From: Ischnura elegans
Lineage: Eukaryota; Arthropoda; Insecta; Odonata; Coenagrionidae
Direction: 5' to 3'
Assembly: GCF_921293095.1 (NCBI RefSeq)
Contig: NC_060247.1
Span: forward strand, 50,379,111 to 50,443,110
DNA: 64,000 nucleotides
Below, piece after piece: positions 49,736-60,599 of the stretch (the stretch's first letter is position 1; each line of letters opens with the position of its first letter). A program made the translations under genes and the position numbers. The notes beneath the pieces were generated by a model that was given only the letters and a program-made list of their open reading frames with translations, searched no databases and was not told where the DNA came from.

Positions 49736-50055
49736 CACGTTGCGTGCCGGGGTATTTAGATTCCTAGGAACGCCGATTTGGAAATATGTGTCTATTACGG
49801 CGTAATGCCTTTGGTTTAAAAATGGTTGAAAAGCTTATGTTTAGAATATAACTTTACCCAATCAAATGTTATGATGTATCAATTCATTATGAACAACGAA
49901 CAACAACTGAAAACGTGCTAACGAATACGTATTGTACGCTTTAAAATTGTTTAGGTTGACGCGCCCAAATGACGAGAATCCTCGTCTTCCGTCCGGAACA
50001 TTCGGGAAAAAAATGACGCCATCGCCATCGCACGTAGCCATCCGTACGCAACGTG
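49736..50055. mobile_element. piggyBac-type MITE, 320 bp
   Basis: TTAA (49732-49735) precedes CACGTTGCGTGCCGG, and the right end is ACGCAACGTG followed by TTAA (50056-50059). The terminal inverted repeat is a perfect 10 bp (CACGTTGCGT) inside duplicated TTAA, followed by looser pairing. The interior holds overlapping chance frames of 69 and 95 codons, one on each strand. The ends differ from the CCCTCATATGG ends of the 2.9 kb element, so this is a separate TTAA-targeting family. Confidence 0.7.
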
Positions 50056-50059
50056 TTAA

Positions 50060-51345
50060 GGAATTAACTCCAAAGATTTCACAGTTTGTTGGAGATGATG
50101 TCCATCGTTGTTTTCTGGGGAAAGAATCCTTTACACCATAAAATGACAAACATAAACATCTCGTATTACAGGTAAGATTATCGAGCTCATATTGGTATTC
50201 TATATTATGACTTTACTTGAGCATCGAATACTGTTACAAGATAGCCAGCACGATTTTCATAAAGGTAGGTTTTAAGTCAAAGCGTTTGCTCATTGTTCAT
50301 GAAATTCTTGAATCAGGAGAAAAAAATTAATGCAAAACTCTCGATTTCAAGGATTTGAAAAGGTACTTACTAAAATTTGTATAAAATTTAAAGTTATGCG
50401 AGCTTAAGTAAAAATTGGATACAGGAATTTTTGAGTGATAGTAAGCAAAATGTAAGTACATTATTGACATAGTGAAAGTTAGTTGCATTTGGAGTGAGAT
50501 CCACTGTCCCGGAGGAAAGATTCATATTAACGTTATAGAAATGTTTCCAAAACTATTTTTTGCTAAAATAGCAAATAGTAAACGTAAAAAATTATTACGT
50601 TGAAAAGTGCCATCAAGGATGAAAAAATATATGCTTCATGAAACTGAATGAAATATCGGAAAGAATACACCTTGAATGTAACGAAATGGATTTACTTGGC
50701 ATTCTTGAAGTAGAGTAATAATCGGATTAAATCTACGTTTGAAAAAAGAAAGGATTTCCTCTAAATTTAAATTTTACTTTAATTAGACACTTAATGAAAC
50801 ATATGGAAATAAATATTAAAGAAATAAAAAAAATCATGATCGCATTCCTTTCAAGCACGCTCATTTCAAGTCAAATGATGGAAAGCAAAGAGCTTTAACC
50901 TGTTATAAAACCTCAACTCTGGTAAAGTTGTATTATAAGAAAAAAATTATAATCTGTACGGCACAGAAAAAAATTAGAAAAAGATGGCGTACCTACTAAA
51001 TTTTCCTAATGAAGTACATCTTCTTTCGATAAAAACGACGAAGAAAATCCTCACGATTAACTTAGGCAGTTAAGAAAGAACGGAATTTTAATAAAAACGT
51101 ACTCTGAGAGACTTGCCATATTTTTCATCAGAATTTAATAAAATTAGTCATTAGGTAGCTTGTAATTGGGTAATAATATAGGTAACCTATAACTGACAAT
51201 ATTGTCAATGGCAATTCATTAACAGAGATATAATGCTTTCGTCTGATCCCTCTAGAGATTTTTATAACAGGCTGAGGGGGAGGATGTCTCATTAGTGTTT
51301 TGATTAAAGATTTTTTTCCCCTTAAAATATATGCATTGCGAGTCT
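50060..51345. other. No supported feature
   Basis: AT-rich and free of recognisable signals. Confidence 0.6.
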
Positions 51346-51910
51346 TTCTCGCGCCATGAGCGTCGACCTACGGGCTCACATCCATGCGGGATATAGGGGG
51401 AAAGCCGTGTGACCGTGCGCGCCACGCTCCTCTTTTATTTCACAGCCAACGACGGATGCTTGAGCAGTCGGGAGTCATTAGTGCCGGCGATAGAGGGATG
51501 GCCCGGAGCTCCGAAACGCGACGCGAAAAATTAAAAAAATAAAATAAATAAATATATGCATGTTATAGGTGCGGAGGGGAGTGTACGTCGTTGAAATTCC
51601 CCTATCCTACGATAGGGATAATAGGGTAGGGGAGGCTCTACGAATAGTTTCCCCTCCTCTATCCCCAGTGCATTCGAGTTTTCATCCATCTCTTCGCCGG
51701 CTTGAGCACTGTGTGTGAGTGTGCACTGCTGCAGTTGATGCGTCCCGGCTAGAAGCAATCACCCGAGGAGCTAAAGCCATGGCCAGGTCCATAAAACGCC
51801 GAAAGGGGCCAAAAGGGAGCTATTAGGCGCGTCGGGCCGTGACCCAACGGAGAGTGTAAAGTGAAAGATTGGGGAAGATTGACGGGCACGAGTGGTTGAT
51901 TATGGAGTCA
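51346..51910. other. GC-richer segment, possible regulatory DNA
   Basis: The block has CpG-containing strings such as GCGCGCCACGC, GGCCCGGAGC and CGCGTCGGGCCGTG, and no long open frame. It contains no duplicated ends and no second copy in the window. A conserved non-coding or promoter-proximal segment is possible, but nothing in the sequence decides it. Confidence 0.25.
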
Positions 51911-51919
51911 CCCCTGAGG

Positions 51920-53140
51920 GAGGAAAGCCCATAGCGTACGCTTTTTTTTTTTTACAAATGCATATGTACAGTACATTCCTGCTATCGGGACACATTGGAA
52001 CTTGCACACTTTCTCCCAATTAAGCGGCTGCCTCATTTTTCTCGAAGCATTCCGTGCATAGATTTTTAAAATTAACGAAAAAGTATATAAGAGGAATAAA
52101 GTACATAAATGTTCTACCACAATCAAAAAGTGGATGATATGAAATGTATGTAACAGGTAAAGAAGGAATTGAAATACGTAGGTGTGAAAAGATTAGCTAA
52201 TAGGAGAATTTAGTCGAGAGCTGCGTCAAACCAATCTTTGAATTGCTGACCGGTGATGATGGCTAACAAAAGTTGATGTGACTATATGCGACTGAAATTT
52301 TAAAATACAATGAAATGACAATTTTTTGGAGAGTAGATTAAAAACTATGCAAGTTATCTCACCCTGTACGTTATAAACGTTAGCTTATCGCTTTAGCAGT
52401 GGTTAGAGACTTGATAAAAGAGGATGTGTGCTCAGAATTTTATTTAAGTTTAAGGAGAATGCACCAAATCGGTTTCCACCGATAAAAAAATTGCGTATCT
52501 TCGCATTGGTGCTTGGAAAATACAAACGCAGCGTGGTCTATTGGAGGCACTTTTCTCAATTAACCGTGGAAAGCTCAAGGTTTTTCTACTAGGATGGTTT
52601 GATCTTGGAGATTAGTCACAACCATGGACTTGGATAAAAAGGACTGGACACTCGTGGAAATTTTAGTGCAACTCATTCTCATCTCTGCAACGATCGTCGG
52701 CTAGGTGGCAGCACGGACAGGTGCCATTTTCACGTATTGTACGCATTAGGGATATTTTTCAAATTAACTCCATTTTTACGGAAAAAACGAATATAGTATA
52801 CCCCTTTATGCTATGCCTTTTTCTGTAGTAATTTCAACGACAAAATTATTTTACGCCTTCCGTTACCCAGGATGACATTTCGAACGCCAACATGGATTTT
52901 TCAATGCTCCAGTACTCTAGAAAAGAATTTTTGCCATAGTATCATAATTATTAAAATCTGGAAAGGGTAATTGACCATAAATCATCTAATGGCCAAAATT
53001 CGTGCAGCCAACTAACGGACGATCGTATTAGAGGCTACAGTAAGGCGGACAAGTTTGAACACAGCGGGTACAGGAAGGTCCCAAGTAAGTGGCTGCCTCT
53101 ATTATCCGTTTGCCCAAGTAACCGTAATCTACTGTATACG
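51920..53140. other. No supported feature
   Basis: AT-rich apart from short runs. Nothing recognised. Confidence 0.55.
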
Positions 53141-53146
53141 TATTAT

Positions 53147-53645
53147 ATGATGGGAGTGGGAGAAGTTGTAGGAGGTCGGGTGGTGGTGCTCCTCGCAGGG
53201 GGAGAATGCCGGTCGATTCCTTCCACCGTAGCCGCGAGGGAGGGGGGGGGGGAAGAGTCAGGGTTCGCATTATTGTGCCTGGCGGGGAGGATCCATTCCT
53301 CACGGTCGCTGTATTTATTCAGAGCAGCTCCACCGTCCTACTCACACAGATACGTTTACACACACATATGGACCGACAGGCTTGGTGGAGGGGGAAGCTC
53401 AACTATTTGGGATTCTGGCGGTAGGGGGACATTTAGTATGAGGGGAAAAAGAGGGAGGGGTGGGAAGAGAGAGATTGAGGGTAACAAAAACATAAATAGT
53501 GGAAAGGATAAAAATGGTATTTCTCTCCATTCTTGTATCCCTCTCTTGGGACAACTCGTCCGCGCGTGGTTCAAAGAAAATAATACAGAACGTGCGGGCA
53601 AACCTTTATTTATTTTCTTTTTAAGTGCAATAGCCGATAAGTAAT
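53147..53645 (+). other. G-rich block with a 165-codon open frame, probably non-coding
   Basis: The frame 53147-53641 is open, but its first half is glycine- and valine-rich from a G-rich strand (GGGGGGGGGGAAG near 53240). A second plus frame (53206-53424) and minus frames (53028-53303 and 53356-53739) are open over the same DNA. That pattern follows from a shortage of stop codons in biased composition. No domain is recognised and no splice context supports an exon. Confidence 0.35.
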
Positions 53646-53649
53646 GACT

Positions 53650-55600
53650 GGAGAGACGTTGCGCAGTCCAAAAACCGCCGCAATAATGGGGAAAATGGAT
53701 CAAATTTCTGGATACCGGCTGATCTTTTATAGTATACATATATAAATATGAATGTGTTTTTCTCAGAGTGGAAATTTTAATTTTTATACGGTCAATAATC
53801 CACGGGCATTATCCGGAAGGGATTAATCTCATTCATTGAACTTGGAATCAACCTATACGGCCACGTCATGGAGAGAAATGATATTATAACATTTAAAATA
53901 AATGAGTTTTTATGAGGAAAAGCGTAACATACATGATAATTACGCATCAGTTACAAAAAAGGGTCACTTCAGCCTGAAAAAAAGACAATTCATTATTGCG
54001 GCCTTTCATTTCCACGCAGATCGACATGGAATTGGGTGTCACAAATGGAAATAAGATTTTTAATTGAGTGGTACGTCAATGCCAAATGAGAAAAAAATGT
54101 GGGAGGTCCGCTTTTAAATGAGATTGAAAATATGCATTAAAATCAACAGATGTGAGGTTTTTAAATAGCTTGTCTTTCAGCACTTTCTTTGTAATGTTAA
54201 TCCCCGGTAATGCTTTAAAACACGTGATTACCAATAATTATTTTTATTTTGCAGTTAAAATTCCCAAAAAATAGTTATAATGCCGTATATAATATAAAAT
54301 TAAGTGAAAAACAGCTGCGATTACCACAAAATAATGTTTTACAATGACTTCCTAAGCCCTAATTGCGTTTAGCAAAAGGAAATAAAGAGAATAACGTACA
54401 GTTGGGTCGTAGGTCAAAGTTGGTACCAACCTTACGTCACCTGGAAAGGAAATCTAGAAAGAATTTAAAGTATAGAATTGAAAAATTAGATGATTGTTTC
54501 GGTTATTGGGGTATAGGAGGCATTGAAAATTGATAATAATGATTTAATGTCAATTCACACCTTTATTATTCTATGGTTATAATGCATAATATATATATCT
54601 TATACACTTGTCACATGAATCGTTTTTCATTCAATCGGTTTTTTTTGTAGATAAGCTTTCATTCGTAAGTAGCACATATTCCATTCAAATTTACTTCACA
54701 ATTTGCATACCCGTGGCTGATTTACAATTTTTCGGGAAAAAGGTAGGCGCAAGAGTCAAGAGCAGTAGGCAAAAGGTCTTTTCCAGAGAAAAAAAATATT
54801 ATTTTCCTTTGTTCGGCGTTAAAAATGTGAAGAAACTTCATTTTAAAGTGTTGATGAGTCACAAGTCATCTCTAGGAATGGCAATTTAGCCTCACATGAT
54901 GTGGGTGTTGGCAGCGGAGAAAAGGGGAACCAATTCCAGTCAGCAGGAAAAAATTAAATCATCATAACGGAAATACAATGCATTGAAGCTCTCTCTGCGG
55001 CATGCTAGGCACGCTAAAACCCAAGCATTATCTAAGTGAGAACAAGATGGCCACTGGGCAGCATGCCTCTGCTCTTTGACTCACGATCGGGAGCTAAGCC
55101 GTGTTATGGGGAGGGCAGTGGATTACGGGTTACACCGTGGATAACTGGGACGCATGGATGAAGTACAGGGTGATATGAATATGTTATGGGGATTTGCGGG
55201 GATGGGGTTGATCGGAAATAAGTCACCCATGTTCAAAATTCACTCGGAACAAGTAGAACAACAGCAATTAATATCGAGTCATCATATTATTTTTTTTTGG
55301 TAAAATTTTTGGTCGATTCCTTTTTAACGTAACCTCTATTACTTTACCTTAATTTCTCTCTCTCTCAATCCTCACAACACCGCATAATCAACTTTTTTAT
55401 TTTTTAAAACCAACTTTATAAATATCTGTATACCTCGTTTTTCATGTTCCGTAAAAAATATACTCGTTCAGGAAAATTCCGTTCATTCGCCATTTTTCTG
55501 AAAACTCTACCACACCGTATTCACCGGCAAACTTTTTTGATTATTAAACCTCACAACATCGGAGAGTTTTTTTCTCAATAATATCATCATACACATCATT
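53650..55600. other. No supported feature
   Basis: Mostly AT-rich. A patch at 54895-55220 is GC-richer without open frames or repeats. Confidence 0.5.
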
Positions 55601-56119
55601 ATTAATATTTGTAACTCACTACGAATCAGTTTACGGACATACAAATATTTTCTTTATGATCACACAAAGGTACTCCAATCGTAAAATAGTACACAACAAG
55701 TCCTTCTTCTTTGGGTTTGCTGATGTTTTCTTTCGATAGCTCACTGCATCGTAGAAGAGGTCTTACGTAGTTCGATAGACGTTCCAACATGGAGCCCAAA
55801 AGGAAGTTGACACAATTGAAGTCTCTCCATCGAGGAGAGGCTGAAGGAAGAACGTTAACTATAATATAGTCTCGCGTGTCCACCAAGTGTTGTGCATCTT
55901 ATGTATCTTCAAGTCCTACGAAAGTTTCAAAAGGGAAATTCTTTGGCGAGACATGAGCCTGTGATTGGGTAAGAAAGAGGGGTCTTGGAGGATTTGAGAA
56001 GGTCTATACAGATATCCAAACGGCTCCATTTCATATTTTTTCTGGGACAAAATGATGAAAAGATATAAGATTGGCGGACGACATGTCAACATAACCCCTT
56101 AATACTTCTCTCAACTATC

Positions 56120-56620
56120 AGCGTGTTTCAAGCAAACACCGCGAAATATGAGCTCGTCGTCGGCGTAAGGAATCCGAATTCTCCCTCGGGGAATAACGTC
56201 ACTGACCGTTTTTCTTTTATACCGTTTCGTTTTGCTAAGAGCGGCGTTCCTCCAAGGGCTTCCGGCGACCACGTCCCGAAAACCGGCTCCCAAATTGGTC
56301 GCTTCCGCGTTCACAAGGGACTGTGCCAGACCGAGAGCCGTTGCTGCTCACAGAGGCGCGGCCGTTTCCTCTCGACTCCTCCGACTACCTGCCGTCTCCT
56401 TCCTGTGCTTTGCTTCAGCGGCACCCCGAGGCACGACCCTGACGGCAGTCCGAGGGAAGGAAGCCCGACGCCGCCGCAGCGCCGCATACCGTCGGGTCGT
56501 GGTCGCCGCCGGGGCCAGACTCCTCTGTGTCCTTCCTCCCCAGCTCTTCTTCTCTCGGCCCTCCTTCCTAGCCTCGGAGGTTACCTTGCTACCTCAGCCG
56601 TGAATGCGACAACAGGCCTC
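56120..56620. other. CpG-rich island upstream of the hairpin-motif inverted pair
   Basis: High GC and CpG (for example GACGCCGCCGCAGCGCCGC near 56468). A 222-codon plus frame (56123-56788), a 124-codon frame in another plus phase and a minus frame (56111-56314) are all open together, so none is favoured as coding. It adjoins a TATA box and the hammerhead-like hairpin at 56785-56862. It may be the 5' or LTR-like part of a retroelement, or a genomic CpG island into which one inserted. Confidence 0.4.
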
Positions 56621-56784
56621 CAAAGGAGCAGGTCGAAACTCCATACCCTGTCAAAGATAAAGCATTTTGCATTACTAATCAACAAGGAAATCGCCTCGAA
56701 AAAGGCTATTCGGGCTTCCAGCCGGGTGGTCTCTTTCCATTCTGCCGACGCGACGTTTCGGAACACGAGTCAACCGATGAAGGC

Positions 56785-56813
56785 TATATAAGCTTGCAAA
56801 CTTCACTCACTCA
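56785..56813 (+). promoter_or_regulatory. TATA box and candidate initiator
   Basis: TATATAAG at 56785-56792 is followed by three overlapping TCACTC/TCACC initiator-like sites. The last A (56813) lies 28 bases after the first T of the box, the usual spacing for arthropod RNA polymerase II promoters. A transcript starting there would begin about 10 bases before the hairpin motif at 56823. The TATA box may be fortuitous in AT-rich DNA, but it is in a GC-richer setting. Confidence 0.35.
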
Positions 56814-56818
56814 CCGTT

Positions 56819-56860
56819 AGCCCTGAGGATGGAACCCGACTCGTGTTCCGAAACGTCGGC
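56819..56860 (+). other. Hammerhead-like hairpin motif, GGAAC stem
   Basis: TAGCC, CTGAGGA (56823-56829), T, a perfect 5-bp stem GGAAC/GTTCC (56831-56835 and 56845-56849) with a 9-base loop, then GAAA (56850-56853) and CGTCGGC. All constant parts agree with the copies at 10.2 and 62.8 kb, while the stem sequence is entirely different and still pairs. As in the other copies one extra base separates CTGAGGA from the stem, and no partner for CGTCGGC was found just upstream on the same strand. Confidence 0.5.
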
Positions 56861-57221
56861 AGAATGGAGAGAGACTACCCGGCTGGAAGCCCGAATAGAA
56901 TTTTTCGAATATATTCGCCGGGAAAGCATCAGTTCTTACTTCAAGGAAATCGTTAGTTTGAAACTGGTCCTCGATGAGTTTAAACTTTGCACACAACCCA
57001 GGGTGAGAAAATAGTAAGTAGTGTGTTATGTGTAACAATTCGATACCTCGGATATATGAGCGGATTTGATTCGGTGGGCGATTGTTGAGCGGTTGTGTAG
57101 TGGAGGCATTGAATTGATTTAGGGGTTTTAATTATACAATTTAACTATTTATTTAGTGATAGAATCAAAAATTCACGCTATTATATTCCACACAGTGATT
57201 ATGTAAAACTCAATCGAGTTT

Positions 57222-57325
57222 TCAATAAATACTGTGTGGTATGTATCAACAATTATCCTTAATCTATCATTTCACCATTCCACCAAGTGAACTCGTGAAC
57301 CATTGATTTGATATTGTTCCACCCT
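57222..57325 (-). mobile_element. SINE-like fragment related to 2951-3046
   Basis: It matches the copy near 3 kb in block order (see there). Minus-strand ACGAGTTCACTTGG is a weak B box. Flanks differ from those at 3 kb, so the two are independent insertions. Confidence 0.45.
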
Positions 57326-57329
57326 ACCT

Positions 57330-58385
57330 GGGCTGGACGCATATTAATGAGGTAAATAATATTAAATTTTATTCAGGCTTGCAAACAAAGTTTTTACCTC
57401 TCCGAAGGGTATGTTATGCCTGTTGAATGATAATATTAATTGCAGTGAAGATAGTAAATTACTCTAAATTCCAGGAGTAATGGATGCAAAACTTGGCATT
57501 TTACATATTAAATTATGTACATACCCATGTTACGAAAAGCAATTTTGGTACATGTGATGTTAAATGAGGTTCTCCGCAAAAAGATAAAGATCATAAACAA
57601 GAAGAAAAAATTAACTACGTGTATGCTATGAACATACCATAAATTGGCTAAAGATTTTTTTATTTTCTATTAAGCGGAGCAAAATAATAAATAACCCGTA
57701 AAAATAAGTTCGGTAAGCCAATCACACCCTGAAACGGCCAAGGTGCATACGTAACCAATTTCTTATAAAACCTATGAAGGTGATTTTTACTAATACCATG
57801 GGTAACCGTTAAAAATTGATTTCTTTTACTCACAAAAGCCTGCGGCCGAAGGAATAAAATACTGTGCTATAGAAACAAAAATACATTTTCCAGGCTAACG
57901 AAGACCAATAAACACAATAAAATATACACTTTAGCAACCAAAAATATTCGTCAAACATTTAATCTCCTCTGTATGACTCAAAATGTAAGAGTAAAAGACA
58001 AGGACGAATAAAAATCGTTTCATTAATTAATTAAATCCAACGGGTATACATTTATTAAGGTTCCTTTTTCAGGAATAAGTTTAGAGTAGAATGTGATCCT
58101 TCGGGAAAACATACATAATTAATCTGAAGAAATAGATGGCTAGCCGTTGAGACCTCTATGCAACTATACAGTGACCATCAGAGCTCTTTTATTGCCCAAT
58201 GAAATTAGGGTAAAAGTTCAATTTAAGGGATATTCTATGAATGAAAATTTGACTATTATCTCTCTAAACACCAGCCATATTTCGCTTCAATTGTATGCTA
58301 GAGAATCGCTCTTATGCAACAATAGCCGAAGGAAATGATTATTTTGCATTCTTAGTTGGTTTACGAATTCCATTACTCTAAAACC
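57330..58385. other. No supported feature
   Basis: AT-rich, with no repeats or frames worth annotation. Confidence 0.55.
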
Positions 58386-58392
58386 ACATTCG

Positions 58393-59255
58393 CTATATAA
58401 TAGCTCCTATGCTGGCTAAAGTAACATTTGTTATTTTTACCGATTCAAACCGCGAGCCCTGTAGCAGCAGGCAGATTGCTTCAATTTTCAAAATCTCGGC
58501 ATGAAAATATTTCTTTTTCGAAAGATTAATCGCGCGGAATGCGAGATATCGACCGTGCTCCTTGACCCAATAGTCAAAAGAGTCTCGCTCCAATTTCAAA
58601 TGCCAGACTGAACAGTGTTCCTTTACAACCGCTTCCACGATGTCTTCCATGTCGTTTTTCCAGCTTCGCTAAAGCTTATGCATTTCCAAGCTCCTTATCA
58701 CTTCATCACCCATTCTTTCCTCACGGCCAAGACATTCCCGTCTGGAACTGAATTCGGTCCTTTTCTCAAATACTATGGGACTCGCTAAATTTTTCCGTAT
58801 TCGAGACCATCTCGTGATTTCAGGATCGCTCCAAATGGAAACCCACTCGCGTTTAGGTGCCATGTCAGCCCCTTCATCGAGGCTAATCCCTTTCCCGCGT
58901 TTGAGGTATCTATATGAGACGATAATTTAAAACCACATATTCCTTATGTAGGTGAATTTTCTTCCGCATTTAAAACCTTGAAACCATCCCAAGTGACGCC
59001 ATGGCTAACTCTTCCTTAAGCTCGAGTCACAAACAGCATAACTCTGCGTAACTAATCTTAATATCACCGTGAAATATAACTGAAATATCCATGTACTCAC
59101 CGCGAAATAAATGTAAGAAAACTGTCCATAGCTCATCAACTTTGAAACATTTGATTTTATTGTTACACAGCTTCCACGATTCAACTTATACCTAGCGACA
59201 GCTGGCTCTAAAATTTTCAGCTTCATAGTTCCTCTAAGTAAAGTCAAGTAAAAGC
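58393..59255 (-). pseudogene. Protein-like interrupted region, unidentified
   Basis: Read on the minus strand, several stretches look like protein and lie in order. First is a frame from about 59255 to 59170 (MKLKILEPAVARYKLNRG). A +1 phase then has VDELWTVFLHLFRGEYMD up to a stop near 59025. Last is a frame from 58863 (MAPKREWVSIWSDPEITRW) that, after one in-frame TAG at 58669-58671, continues in the same phase to 58393 (KEHCSVWHLKLERDSFDYW and beyond). Joined without editing it is broken by frameshifts and stops. A donor-like GCGGTGAGT near 59100 and an acceptor-like CATATAG near 58914 could mark an intron, but the phases do not join cleanly. The family is not recognised. It could be a decayed gene or retrocopy, or chance. 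Confidence 0.25.
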
Positions 59256-59276
59256 TGTAAACGAGGCTTTATTCTT

Positions 59277-59385
59277 TAGCATCCTCACCAACTTCAACCC
59301 AACAATGCCAATGCGTCCTACCCTCCCCGTTTTGACTCGGGCGTGCTGTCCTTGACGACACCCATGCCAATTCCCTCTAATGTCT
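59277..59385 (+). repeat. Direct repeat copy 1 (partner at 61520-61625)
   Basis: TAG(C/T)ATCCTCA, CTTCA(A/G)CCC, CCCGTTTTGACTCGGG(C/T), GTGCTGTCC or ATGCTATTCC, and GACGACAC or GACAACGCC occur in the same order in both copies, about 2.24 kb apart. Identity is about 78%. A shorter related piece (GGAAATAGAA(A/G)ACG, then CCTCTAAAT or CCTTAAAT) recurs at 59545 and 60833, so the area holds rearranged fragments of one family. Confidence 0.65.
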
Positions 59386-59605
59386 TCGGTATAATTACTC
59401 ACACGTACATTATTTTTCTTTTAATATTCTATTGCAGGAAGCATGCTGGTGAAATATCACCCCCGCCACACTCCTGTTGAAGCAATATGGGAGGTAGTAC
59501 GTTGATTTAGATTCCGAGTCGAGTTACACCTATCTAAGTTGTTTGGAAATAGAAGACGATCCTCTAAATTTTTCAACCCTATACTTTTTTCCGAGGATGA
59601 GGATT

Positions 59606-60136
59606 AGTCACAAGAAGACTAAGGTAATGCGGTATTGTAAAGCATCGCGAGCGAGGAGTGTGAGAGTCAAGATAAAGGTGGGTGGTGAAAACTTGAGCAG
59701 GTTGAGCAGTTCAACTATTTTGGCAGTACGTTGGAGGAAAACGGATACAGTAGTAAGGATATTAGAAAGAGAATTTCATCAGCAAAGAAGGCGTTCATGA
59801 ACAGTAAGGAGCTTCTGAGAGGATCGTTGTATAAAAGTTTAAAGAAAATTTATTGAAGAGTTTGATCTGAAGTGTAGCTCTCTACGGTGCGGAAACGTGG
59901 GCACTGAGGAAAGAAGACGAGAGAAGATTGGAGGCATTCGAGATGTGGGTATGGAGAAAAATGGAGAAATGTACGGAGAGGAAAAGGAACGACGAAGTGC
60001 TGGATATGGTTGGCGAGGAGGGGCAGCTTTCAGATGAGATACGGAGGAGACAGAAGGTATGGGTGGGAGGAGTACTTAGCGGGGAGGGGATATTGAAAAT
60101 GGTGTTAGAGGGTAGAATGTTTGGGAATTCCTTCGC
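59606..60136 (+). pseudogene. Non-LTR retrotransposon (LINE) reverse-transcriptase C-terminal fragment
   Basis: The conceptual translation crosses one frameshift near 59690 and stops near 59855. It reads KTKVM near 59618, then VEQFNYFGSTLEENGYSSKD, IRKRISSAKKAF and LLRGSL (about 59700-59850). After the break come VALYGAETWALRKEDERRLE and AFEMWVWRKMEK, then NDEVLDMVGE, EIRRRQKVW and MVLEGRMFG to about 60118. These blocks are the well-known region following the catalytic FADD box in RTE/Jockey/I-type LINE polymerases. The upstream palm domain and the endonuclease are missing, so this is a 5'-truncated copy, the usual LINE product. The copy at 19007-19235 is from the same family. Confidence 0.9.
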
Positions 60137-60189
60137 TACTTTGGCAAAGCTCTTAAAAAATAAGGATATTAACAAAAATAGTAGTTAGC

Positions 60190-60445
60190 AGTGATGAGCG
60201 ATACATCGCTAATTGTATGAATCACCGTAGCTGAAAAGTAGCAGTCACTGCCGGTGACTTAATACTAGAAATCACTATGACTGTGGATTCGGTGAGGATA
60301 TCCTAGTATGCTACCAAGTCATGAGCGATATATCGCCACCTATGGTTGAAGAGAAGTAATCGTCAATACCAGTGACTAAATCACTAAATTCTCGAAATCA
60401 CTACGACTGTGAATACTGTGAAGATAGCTTCGGCTGCTACCACTG
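60190..60445 (+). repeat. Two tandem units of about 128 bp
   Basis: Unit 1 (about 60190-60315) and unit 2 (about 60316-60445) share ATGAGCGATA(C/T)ATCGC, a CAC(C/T) patch, GAA(A)AGTA, TCA-TACC or TCACTGCC, AGTGACT(A/T)A, GAAATCACTA(T/C)GACTGTG and GGATATC/AGATAGC followed by GCTACC. Identity is about 75%. It follows the LINE fragment directly, so it may be its 3' tail or a satellite-like insertion. Confidence 0.7.
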
Positions 60446-60478
60446 CTGCCAACTGCAGCGATGTTACATACGCATATT

Positions 60479-60526
60479 AAAGGATGTCTTATTCATTCTT
60501 TATGATGAATAAGAAAGACATCCTTT
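60479..60526. repeat. 18-bp inverted repeat with 3-base bulge
   Basis: AAAGGATGTCTTATTCAT (60478-60496) pairs with ATGAATAAG-AAA-GACATCCTTT (to 60526) around a loop of about 8 bases. A transcript would make a compact hairpin. Confidence 0.8.
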
Positions 60527-60599
60527 ACAAAATATAAAGTTAACGGTTTGAATATAAAATACGTTAAAAAGTGCCGACGGGATTTTAATTATTGCCTCT

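Larger units (their letters stand above)
56706..56898. repeat. Inverted pair carrying the hammerhead-like motif
   Basis: The left arm (56706-56769) and right arm (56841-56898) are inverted copies, about 90% alike, with a 4-base insertion in the left arm. They share CTATTCGGGCTTCCAGCCGGG, TCCATTCTGCCGACG and GTTTCGGAACACGA (left-arm orientation). A spacer of about 70 bp lies between. The right arm's motif is complete. In the left arm the 3' half (GTTCCGAAACGTCG on the minus strand) is kept and the 5' half is changed. This is the same layout as 36921-37094, with a different sequence. Confidence 0.7.

Noticed and set aside
53147..53641. 165-codon frame as a gene
   Set aside because: It is glycine-rich from a G-rich strand, overlaps other open frames on both strands, and has no splice or start context.
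55626..55886. 86-codon minus-strand frame with mildly protein-like composition
   Set aside because: No family was recognised, no pyrimidine tract or donor borders it, and its length is within chance for a 64 kb window.
56152..56225. Minus-strand TATAAAAG followed by TCAGT, considered as a core promoter
   Set aside because: The spacing of about 17 bases is too short for a TATA-initiator pair.
56123..56788. The longest open frame (222 codons) as a gene
   Set aside because: Other plus and minus frames are open over the same CpG-rich DNA, the translation has no domain, and its 3' part runs through the inverted repeat.
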